A DNA stretch of 64,000 nucleotides, taken from contig NC_081847.1 in the NCBI RefSeq assembly GCF_963259705.1, positions 94,842,671-94,906,670 on the forward strand, written 5' to 3'. The notes under the pieces were generated by a model. That model was not told where the DNA came from. It ran no database searches and was given only the letters and a program-made list of their open reading frames with translations. Below are positions 55,302-64,000 of this stretch, piece by piece. Position 1 is the first letter of the stretch. Every line of letters starts with the position of its first letter. Both the position numbers and the translations under genes were made by a program. This DNA is from Myotis daubentonii. Taxonomy: Eukaryota; Chordata; Mammalia; Chiroptera; Vespertilionidae.

Positions 55302-55325
55302 TTTTTTTTTTTTTTTTTTTTTTTT
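55302..55325. repeat. Poly-T run
   Basis: Uninterrupted T homopolymer of about 24 bp. Confidence 0.97.
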
Positions 55326-56936
55326 GCTTAAAGTATTACAAAGGGTATTACATATGTGTCCATTTTTCCCCCCCGCCCTAGACAGTCCCCTAGCCTTTGA
55401 AACAGCTATTTCAAAAATTACGTAGGCCAGATGGAAACCATTGCCATGTCAAGCCAGGCCAGCCTATTGTCTCCCCAATTGGTTTCAGTTGTTAGCGAAG
55501 TAGTTGTAAAACTTTACAGAGAAAGAAAAAAAAGAGACCTTTACAGAACTTCATAGTAAGGGCTCAGCTACAGCCAGCGCAGTGACTGCCGGAACACACA
55601 CTCGCCGTGGTGATAAATATCGCCATGAAGCCAGTAATTAGTTCCTAATGACCCTGCATTTTTCATCGGCTGTGAAGCCATAAGCAGATGAAGATTTTTG
55701 GCTCCTTGGCAAACGCTTTTTGACACAGATACCTGAGAAAAGGGAAAAAGATCTTTAGAGGCGCCCCAGGCCACAGACACCTGGCACCGAGCACCTGTGC
55801 TGGGACACACAGCCACGAACTCACCAGTGGTTTTAACTCCCTCCAACACCGTGGCTGTGAGCACTGCAGGCCAAGCGAATGAGGGGCTTTTTTCTGAGTG
55901 AATCTTAAAGGAAGAGACAAAGGACTGTTGGGTCTGTGAGCTCTGACCTGACCTGCCAGGGAAAGAAGCTAAAGCAATGAACAGTGCGCCCTTGAATGCC
56001 AGGGACCCATGCCCTGCTCCGTACCTAGATTCTATTTGCTAAATTGGGATGCAAAGTAAAAATCCACGAGGATTTATCTGTTCATTTCATTCAGCAAATT
56101 TTTGGAAGATATTATTCTTAATGCAAACATTGGCCTAGTTGCTCGGCTGCAAACCTGAGTTAGGTACTTGGAAAGATCATAACTTAGTTGTTGGGTTCTG
56201 AGGTAGGAGAAAGGCGGGTGGGGAGTGCGGGTAATCAATGCAATGTGTCCTGTGTCATAAGAGAAACCTCTCCAAGCACAACAGGGGCAGAAGGAAAGAG
56301 CTACAGCCTTTGCAATGGGCGTTAGGGAGGCTGAAAAGAGAAAGTGAATTTACCATTAAAGGCATCTCAGTGGATGCGTAGAACGATTTAGGCAAGGACC
56401 TTCAGGTGAGCAAAAACAAGACTAAAAGGCCATGTTGCTGAAGGGAATAGCAAGGGCTCTGGTGGCCGGGGCAAGAGCTGCGATGGAAGTGTGGCAGCAG
56501 GCGGCTGGGAACACGAGCTTTGTAGTGCCCGTTCGGCAAAAGGCTGACCAGCAGCCGCTGCAGCACGAATACTAACGAGAGCTCCGTAAACAGCCCGAGA
56601 AGTAGGCACTGAGAACACAGCCGCCTCAGGCTTTGCTTTCAGACAACAGAATACTGCAATTCTTAGTAGCATCTCCCTGAACAACCTCTTCCGCAGCTCC
56701 AGCTCCTCGCTAACACAACAGCCTCGCATTACGGGGAGACCGTGAAAAAATCGCCGCGGAACAGAAAGCCCAGGACCCTGAGTATATCCTCCTCCAGCCC
56801 CTTCTGCTCGCCGACGTGCTATTTAACCTGTCGGGATGTCAGTTTTGTCCACCACAATGTGAATTCGACCAGGGCTCCCTGGTGCGCTCCCATGGGTCCT
56901 GGTGCCCCGAAATGATGTACAGAGCCTTCTGTGCAC
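55326..56936. other. Unique DNA, no gene supported
   Basis: Holds the second copy (55665-55706) of the 42-bp direct repeat and a 98-codon minus-strand frame (55568-55864) with mixed composition and a CTG|GTGAGT splice-donor-like sequence inside (minus strand, around 55820). I cannot identify the protein and do not call it a gene. Confidence 0.4.
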
Positions 56937-56937
56937 C

Positions 56938-57267
56938 GGTAGGGGCGCATCTTCCTGGGAGAAGGGCCTGGGTAGGGGTGCATCTTCCTGGGGGAAGGGC
57001 CTGGGTAGGGGTGCATCTTCCTGGGGGAAGGGCCTGGGTAGGGGTGCATCTTCCTGGGGGAAGGGCCTGGGTAGGGGTGCATCTTCCTGGGGGAAGGTCC
57101 TGGGTAGGGGTGCATCTTCCTGGGGGAAGGGCCTGGGTAGGGGTGCATCTTCCTGGGGGAAGGGCCTGGGTAGGGGTGCATCTTCCTGGGGGAAGGGCCT
57201 GGGTAGGGGCGCGTCTTCCTGGGAGAAGGGCCTCGGTAGGGGTGCATCTTCCTGGGAGAAGGGCTAC
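56938..57267. repeat. Minisatellite, 33-bp unit, exactly 10 copies
   Basis: GGTAGGGGTGCATCTTCCTG followed by GGGGAAGGGCCTG, starting at 56938 and then every 33 bp to 57235 with no indels. Copies 1, 9 and 10 carry GGGAGAAGG where copies 2-8 have GGGGGAAGG, so variants sit at the edges. Open frames on both strands follow from the 33-bp period. Confidence 0.98.
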
Positions 57268-57700
57268 GGTTCTCATTCACAAGCTCAATGATGCCACAAA
57301 GCCACCAAAGTGAATGGCCTGCGATGCCAGCCCACACCTTCTCCAGTCTCTGAATCTACATTGAATGGAAGCCCTAGTTGCAGGCTGTCACACATCAATT
57401 TCTAGGAAACTAGTAGCCTCGTCACTTTAAACAATAGTGCCACCGCCTGAGTGTCTCCCACTGAACTGGCTGGTGACGGGTTTCTAAACCAGGTCACCAG
57501 CTGAAACCATACAGAGACAGGGGGGCCTTGCACGTCGCCAGCCACCAGGACACTCTGGGGAAGAAAGGGACTCAGATGGGATCTGGGCAGCACCCTAAGC
57601 AAGCGCTGTGCTCGGCAAACCCAGCTGCACGGCCCCCGACACCACGGGGAGCCAGCACTCCTGGAAAGGAAAGCAACCCATTCTATGCCAATCCCAGTCC
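57268..57700. other. Unique DNA, no gene seen
   Basis: About 430 bp between the minisatellite and SPIN; nothing recognised. Confidence 0.45.
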
Positions 57701-57708
57701 CTCTAGGG

Positions 57709-57930
57709 CAGCGGTTCTCAACCTGTGGGCCGCGACCCCTCTGGGGGTCGAACGACCCTTTCACAGGGGTCGCCTAAGACCATCGGAAAACACATATATA
57801 ATTACATATTGTTTTTGTGATTAATCACTATGCTTTATTATGTTCAATTTGTAACAGTGAAATTGGGGGTCACCACACCATGAGGAGCTGTATTAAAGGG
57901 CCGCGGCGTGAGGAAGGTTGAGAACCACTG
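57709..57930. mobile_element. SPIN-type non-autonomous hAT element
   Basis: Left end CAGCGGTTCTCAACCTGTGG, right end AAGGTTGAGAACCACTG. Internal hallmarks are CGACCCCTCTGGGGGTCGAA, AACGACCCTTTCACAGGGG, GCCTAAGACCATCGGAAAAC and TTGTGATTAATCACTATGC. Octamers CTCTAGGG (57701-57708) and CCTTAGAG (57931-57938) are a weak target duplication (5 of 8). SPIN is the hAT family known for horizontal transfer among distant tetrapods, including bats. No transposase here. Confidence 0.93.
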
Positions 57931-57938
57931 CCTTAGAG

Positions 57939-58692
57939 CGTCACACAATGCCTGCTCGCTGACGAGGGTCACACTGGCACGCGCTCCCCAGGACCGATGG
58001 GCTGTGAGGACTTAGGCCACTTGCAGCCACCGAAGAGCGAGGGCCCTCGGAGCGGACGTGGTACTGACGGTGGCCGAGGAGCCAGGCGGCGCGGCCATGA
58101 GAGCGCTATCCAGTCGCCAGGCCGGATGCAGGGTGCCAGCCCTTTGCTGTGGTCACTGCGAAGTTCAGGTCGATTCCTAAGCTTCGCAACCAGCTTCACT
58201 AGTGGATCCAGGAAGGACCGGCCTTTCGCGCAAAGAATATAAAGCCGTGAGTCACAGAAGGCACTCAAGGGGCCAAGAAATAAGGAAAGCGCATGAAAGC
58301 AACGAGGTGGCACCGCGTTCTGCTAATAAGATGGTGGAACTTTAAAAAACATTGGCTGAGCCTCGTCCTGGAAAGAGGAGTGTGAGGTCTCCAACCTGTA
58401 TGTCCCTGTATGCTAAACCGGTTGTATTCCTGCAGGTTGCAATTTGGAAAAACTGAGTTAAAAAAATAAAAATAAATAAAACAAAGATGAAGAATGGAGG
58501 TGAGCCAACGAGGAAAGAGGAAATGGTAGGGAGAGAGAGAGAGAGTGGGAAGGGGTCCGGACAGCAGGGTGGAGTGTGGGGAGCTGGGAGCAGAGAGAAG
58601 CTGCCCGCGACGGAGCGGTCGCAGGACCTTTAAGCACATGGACGTGTGCCTCCAGCTCTAGGCGTTCGCTTGTCTGATATGAACCTCTCCCT
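57939..58692. other. Unique DNA, no gene supported
   Basis: No recognised repeat. AT-rich at 58450-58490. Confidence 0.45.
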
Positions 58693-58922
58693 CAGCCCGG
58701 CTAGTGGCTGAGCATCAGCCTATGAACCAGGAGGTCACGGTTCGATTCCCGGTCGGGGCACAGGCCCGGGTTATGGACTCGATCCCCAGTGGGGGGCCGG
58801 GGGTGGGGATGTAGGAGGCAGCCGATCAATGATTCTCTCTCATCATGGATATTTCTATCTCTCTCTCCCTCTCCCTTCCTCTCTGAAATCAATAAAAATA
58901 TTTTAAAAAAATAATAAAAACA
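58693..58922 (+). mobile_element. VES-type SINE
   Basis: Sense copy: CAGCCCGGCTAGTGGCTGAG, GAACCAGGAGGTCACGGTTC, an extra G-rich stretch (58786-58806), and a TCTGAAATCAATAAAAATAT tail with A-rich extension. Confidence 0.95.
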
Positions 58923-59924
58923 ACACCCCTCCCTCCCCACAAAACCTCCGTGAAGCCTGCGGCTTTAGTGAGGGCTGCTGTAGGGCCGGGTATGACAAAG
59001 CATCATGCAAAACAGGAGAGCCCTGCCCTCCTAAAGTGGGCATCACCCGGGCCCGCGGTGGCCATGCAGGCAGCCACCAGGGAGCCCAGAGCACCGGACC
59101 CGTCGGGGCAGCTCCCGGCCCAACAGCCACCGATGAGGCAGATCCGTGTGCCTGGCAGCTGCGGAGGCCTCAGGGCGGCATCAGCGATGGCACCAGCCCA
59201 AGAAGAAAGAATTGACGGGCCACCTGGTTGCTGACTGGGGTTACTCGCGAGCCTCCCCCCTCTCCCCCTCCCCAGCGCCCAGGGACCACCGGAAGGGACG
59301 CTGGGGGGCGCTGGACCTCCTCAGTGGGCAGTGCGTGAGTGCGTGCCCGCAGCACACGGGTCATGAGATAAGCAAGTGAGTGAGAGCCTCTTTGACGAGC
59401 TGACCAAGCGCCTTTGGGTCAGAACCGGCTGCCTTACTCTCCTGAGAAGACATGTCCTGGGGCCGGAGCCCCCGATGAGTTTGGAGCGGGGATTCTCTGC
59501 CATGGAAGGAAGCAGAGAAAGCCGACGGCAGGGAGGCCCGTCAAGACCCTAAACAGTCAAGACCCTAAACGGAGAGGGCGAGGTGCGGACCAGGGACCAG
59601 CCGCGGGGAGCCGGGCCCAGGAGAGGCGTCAGCCAATGAGGACATGAGCCTCAGCGGCCTTTGAACCAGCCCTGGGTCCACCAGAAAGGCTGGGGAGGAG
59701 GGGGAGGGGGCGGGGGGGAGGGCGGGGTGGGGGGGGCTGGAGACAAAAGGGACTGGGGGCTGGGTGCTCTCCAAGCCAACAGACCAGCGGGCAGGGGACC
59801 AGCAGCCCAGCCTGCGACCGGAGGCTCCAGGTGCCAAGCTGGCTGCACACGGATCCCTGCAGGGACCTCGCAGGCAAATGGGCCAGGCTGCCACCGAGGA
59901 GCTTAAAGAAACAGCGTGGTTATA
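58923..59924. other. Unique GC-rich DNA, no gene supported
   Basis: Contains a G-rich tract at 59693-59738 (GGGGGAGGGCGGGGTGGGGG) and a CAAGACCCTAAAC doublet near 59546-59571. No gene seen. Confidence 0.45.
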
Positions 59925-59973
59925 TGGGAGAGAGAGGAGAGGCATGGGAGAGAGAGGGAGAGTGGGAGAGAGG

Positions 59974-60004
<31 letters not shown>

Positions 60005-60031
60005 GGAGAGAGAGAGAGGGAGAGAGGGAGG

Positions 60032-60081
<50 letters not shown>

Positions 60082-60193
60082 GGAGAGAGGGAGAGAGGGA
60101 GAGAGAGGAGAGAGAGGAGAGAGAGGAGAGAGAGGAGAGAGAGGAGAGAGAGGAGAGAGACAAAGAGACTGAGAGGGAGAGGGAAGAGAGAGA
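59925..60193. repeat. Long homopurine (GA)n/(GGGA)n tract
   Basis: About 270 bp of almost pure purine on the + strand (GAGAGG, GAGAGAGG, GGGAGA units with regular GAGAGAGGA periods at 60105-60160). Arginine/glutamate-rich and serine/leucine-rich frames here are artefacts. Confidence 0.97.
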
Positions 60194-60273
60194 TTTTTTT
60201 TGCTTTTCCTAAGCTGAGTCCCTTCAAACCTGAACAGGGTCCAGGCAGCCTGAGGTAGGGTCTAAGCCAGCCT

Positions 60274-60368
60274 AGGTGGGAGGTGGGAGGTGGGAGGTGG
60301 GAGGTGGGAGGTGGGAGGGGGAGGTGAGAGGGGAAGCTGGGAGGGGGAGGGGGAGGGGGAGGGGAGGG
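60274..60368. repeat. (GGGAGGT)n tandem repeat, G-quadruplex prone
   Basis: Seven or so copies of GGGAGGT followed by GGGGGA units. Confidence 0.95.
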
Positions 60369-63300
60369 GTGCTGCGCTGGCCTCACTGGTCCTGGCTGTC
60401 CGCATGGGACAAGCACCCGCCCCTCCCTTGGGCACAGGCCCCGGGCTGCCCTCTGAGTGGCAGGTTAACTGCCAGTGAGAGACATCCCCTCCGCCCAGGT
60501 CAGCTCTGGCCTTGCTTTAAGACATTGCTCCGTCCCGGAATCACCAGGACACCTGGAGGACAGATGGGGGGCGGGCGGCGGATTTCCGAACCCCCCACGA
60601 ACAGGCCCGGCCAGCCCTGCCCATGCTCCACCGCTGCTGGCCCGCATGCCCCTGCCTCCACGGCCAGGACGCCCACACCTGGAGCCAGAGAGAGGCCTCA
60701 GGGCACCCGCGCCGTGAGCTACAGCTCGGTGTGTGCCCCGTGGTCCCCAAGAAAGGAATCGCTGAATCCCAGCTCGACACCAGGGGTCTTCCCAGAAGTC
60801 AAAGGGGCAGGGAGCTGCTCTGGTGCCTCTGCTGGGACCTGGAACAGACTGGGGGGGCGGGGGGGAGAACGCGGTGGGAAATGACAATCTCTCCATCCCG
60901 AAGGTGCGAGACAAGACCCTCGATGAGCTTGGGGCGACCGCTGTGATGCAACAGACCCACGTTTCACGGCCACGGACCTTGGTGGTCGTCACACACGCGG
61001 TGCCCTCAAGGCCTCTCTCTGGCTCCAGGCGTGGGCGTTCTGGCCACACACAGCTCACATTCGCCAACCAGACTGGACGCGCGAAGCCGATGTGTCACCC
61101 CTGCTCCTGGGAGGTCTGAGGTTCCACGGAAGATGTTACACTGCCGTCTGGAGACCCAGCCGTGGCCCTGGCCGTGACGCTGATGGAAACGAACTCCACG
61201 TGTGGGAGACTTTTCTATGTCAAGGTTGTGTTATTGTTACTGTTACTATAACCAGTGCATATTTTCATCCTAATAATGAGGCAAGACCAATGCTTTCCTC
61301 CATTCCCAGAAAGCGCCCAGGAGCCCGGCAGCCAGGACGCTCTGGGGCCGTCGCAGATTTGACATCTCGAGCGGCTTTGTACGCGGCACACACAGCACAC
61401 CTTCCTTTCTGGAGCGGCTGGCAAGGGTTGTGCGCCTCCCCGGGGCCTGGCATCTGTCAGTCCTACGACGCCCGGTACACGGCGACTGCTTTATGGAGGC
61501 AGGTTGCGGCTGGAGGCTGGATCGCGTTTCTGAAGAGCCACATCTCCTGGACTTAGAATCCTTCGAAAATTAGAATGTCTCTGGGTTGCAGAACATCGTG
61601 CCGTAAAACCAGGGCTGGACTGCATAGAAGTCGCTCTTCGTCCCTCTTAGCCGAGGGGTCCCCGCCCCTCCCTGCCGAGCTGTGTCTGCAGCAGAACGGG
61701 TGTTGTAGCTGAATTTCCCTCCCGAGATTTCGGAATTTCTTTTTACTTCAGTTTTAGTAGTAAAGCTACAGCAGAGTCGGGGTCCAGAACCAGCATCCTG
61801 AGCACTTCCATGAATGCGTGGCTATGCGGTGATGAACTGGGAAATCCTGTTGATTGTTTGGCTTCAGAAATTATTTTTTAAAATAGAGGCAATGATGGCA
61901 TAGCCATTAGCCACTGGGCAGCTCGAGGCTCTGCGGTCCCAGGCCCTGGGGGATAGGAACCGGGCACAAGAGGACACCGGGGGAGGCCACGGAGGCCGGA
62001 AGGACTGGGCCCGGAACGCGGGGTGTGGAACGTGGAGGAATCCCACGAAGAGTGAGGACTCTTAACGATAAACAGGAGAGCCCGAGGCAGGGCTGTAGAC
62101 GGTCCTTCTAGGGCTGATTGAGGAGGGGGGAGGCGGGCAGGGGACAGAAAAGACGGACATTCTCTGACAGCCTCTCCCTCCACCTGCCTCCACCTCTGCC
62201 TTCCTTTCATTACAATTAAGAGGCAGAGAAATTCAGGGAGCGGTGACGTACGGGGCTGTGGGGTCACAGAGACGTGGACCGAGTCTTCTTGTGTTTTTAT
62301 TAGCGGCCGTGGGCACTGGGCAGGTCACGGCCCCTCCAGGCCTCCCTGCTGTCTTCAGTCACGTTGAGGTGACAGCAGTAGGTACCGGGTGAGACCAAGC
62401 GAGTCATGGCTCGGCACGGACCAAGCACTCAGTTGGGCTCTTCTCACCCACAGGGCCCTGCTCCCGGCGAAGCGGAGTGACCCTGCAGCGAGCGGAGTGA
62501 CCCTGAGGGCAGGGCGTGGGCCGGCCCTGTGGGAATGCTGAGCCAGAGCCCCTGGCTGCGTGTTTGTCACCGTCACCTCGTCGCATCGTCCTCCGGACGT
62601 GTGTGTTCTCGTCCCCCGGCATCGCGGTGTCTGAGCAGCCGGCAGTGCTTCCCTCCCCCGCAGGGATGTCCGGCCCCAGGCCCCGGGAGTATGTTACCTT
62701 GCAGGCAAAGGGACCTCTTTAAAGCCTGTGACCAGCTGACGGATGCTGAGATGGGGGGTCACTGGGTCGCCTGAGGGAAGCCAGCGAAGTCACAGGGGTC
62801 CTGATAGGAGGGAAGCAGGAGGCCCAGCGCCAGGACAGAGGTGACAGCAGACGCGGAGAGGGAACTCGAAGGTGCGGCTCGGACAAGGGCGGGGGGAAGG
62901 GGCCACCAGCCAAGGGCGTGGGAGCCCCTGGAAGCGGACGGAGGCCAGGGCACGGGGCCTCCCCAGGGCCTCGGAGGGAGCGCAGCCCGGCCAGCACCTT
63001 CGTCTCAGCCCAAACGAAACCCATGGTGGACGGTTGGCCGCCAGGATGCGAGGCAGCACCTGTGTGCGGCTCTGCCCCGCGTCGTGTGAGCTGTTACAGC
63101 AGCCCCGGAACCAGCACGACGCTGTGCTCTGGCTGACGCCACGGGGCAGCGAACCGCAGAGAGAAGCCGCTCTCTGCCCAGCGTGACCGGCAGGCGGACC
63201 TGGCATTCCAGCAGCCCCGGGCCTGGCTCCAAAGAAGGTGCAGCCACGTAGGCGTTCGCTTGAAGGTGAGCCTGGCTCGCTCGGGGAATCAGTCACATCG

Positions 63301-64000
63301 GGAGAGAATTAACGCCAGGGATTCCCTTTACTTACAGAGGAGGCGGGTGCGTCGTATCAGGTCTTGGTTTTTATATCATCTTCAACGACGGTGACAAGGA
63401 GGAAGTTTCTAGAACACAGCCCACAGCGCCCTGTCCCTCAGCCTTCACACAGGACGCGGAACGGGTTGGAAACAGCCCCTGGGAGCGAGCGAGGAAGCTC
63501 ATCTCACTCGGGCTGAGCTCGGCCGGAGGCAGCACGGTGTCCCTGCCGGTGGGAGACTGGCTCTGGGTCCCTCCCGCCGCCCCCCCACAAGGGCCTGGGC
63601 TCCCTGGAACACACCCTACGTCTCGCCTCTGCCAGTCAGAGTCCCCAACCTCCTCACGTTTCATTATCGACCAGGCTTCTCGCTCTGAGTGTTGTCTTTG
63701 CCGGAGAACAAGCGAGGACCCTCAGACCAGGCCCAGAGGGCGGCAGAGCCCACGGGCTAGAAACTGAGCCCCTCCATCCCTGACCCGCCTCAGTTCCCAC
63801 ACAAAAGGACACAAGGAACCCACAGCCACAGGACTAGGGACCGATTTTCTCCATCAGAACCAACCACAAGCGATCAATTTGTAGCCCATAAACACAAACT
63901 GTACAGATGATGGATTATCCCATCGATCAGAGCACCCGGCGCCTGGCAGCCCTCGGTCCACGGTGCTGGTGTGTCTATAAAATCCTTCCCAAAGTGCCTG
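60369..64000. other. Unique GC-rich DNA to the window end, no gene supported
   Basis: About 3.6 kb with only small low-complexity patches (60849-60865 G-rich). An AT-richer section at 61200-61270 and 61690-61890 is unassigned. CCCAGAGGGCGGCAG near 63731 weakly resembles a CTCF core. Opposing frames overlap throughout; none is convincing. Confidence 0.45.

Noticed and set aside
6814..58922. tRNA genes suggested by A-box/B-box-like sequences
   Set aside because: Each lies in the head of a VES SINE with CT-rich body and A-rich tail; no independent tRNA cloverleaf was found.
59831..60258. Arginine/glutamate-rich and serine/leucine-rich frames
   Set aside because: Translation of a homopurine microsatellite in different frames; no unique protein sequence.
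63720..63745. CTCF-like CCCAGAGGGCGGCAG and a similar site at 10742
   Set aside because: Core spacing deviates from the consensus; too weak to list as features.
1..64000. Telomeric or interstitial TTAGGG arrays to confirm a subtelomere
   Set aside because: No such array was seen; the subtelomeric impression rests only on GC content and minisatellite density.

Overview
This is vertebrate nuclear DNA from a bat, almost certainly a vespertilionid. The diagnostic content is about 14 tRNA-derived VES-type SINEs (tRNA-like A/B-box head, CTCTC-rich middle, 'TGAAATCAATAAAAA' tail), two non-autonomous HeliBat-type Helitrons with canonical TC...CTAG ends in A/T targets, a SPIN-type hAT element, three or four further short hAT elements with 8-bp target duplications, and bat-type L1 3' ends. 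Older eutherian repeats (MIR, MLT1-like MaLR LTRs, L1M, Tigger, MER5-like) are also present. Family names come from recalled consensus sequences, not from a database search.

I find no protein-coding gene, exon chain, tRNA, rRNA or other RNA gene that I can defend. The long open frames in the window come from tandem repeats whose unit is a multiple of three (21, 33 or 42 bp), or from di- and trinucleotide tracts, and they stay open in several frames on both strands. This looks like GC-rich intergenic DNA. The density of GC-rich minisatellites is typical of subtelomeric mammalian chromosome ends, but no TTAGGG arrays are seen.

Layout: 0-3 kb, two large minisatellites (about 43-bp and 21-bp units). 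3-8 kb, GC-rich unique DNA with an AT-rich, homeobox-site-like block near 3.8 kb. 8-10 kb, two compound CA-type microsatellites. 10-18 kb, SINEs, a Helitron carrying a CTCF-like motif, two hAT elements and a 40-bp minisatellite. 18-24 kb, GC/CpG-rich unique DNA with small minisatellites. 24-34 kb, AT-richer DNA with an MLT1-like LTR, a second Helitron, another hAT element and several blocks that resemble conserved non-coding elements. 34.3-35.9 kb, a 33-bp minisatellite containing a large recent internal duplication. 36-48 kb, the repeat-richest part: L1, Tigger, SINEs, MIR, L1M and an LTR. 48-64 kb, GC-rich unique DNA with three minisatellites, a palindromic hAT deletion derivative, SPIN and a long homopurine tract.

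The most interesting observations are: the CTCF-like site inside a HeliBat copy; the horizontally transferred SPIN family; a palindromic hAT family present as a full copy and as a one-arm deletion derivative, both with target duplications; an L1 insertion with a MER5-like segment inside it; a 370-bp perfect block duplication inside the 33-bp minisatellite; a heptamer (GGCACTG) shared by four otherwise unrelated minisatellites; and a 42-bp direct repeat 890 bp apart that no recognised element explains. I see nothing that amounts to a new multi-gene system.
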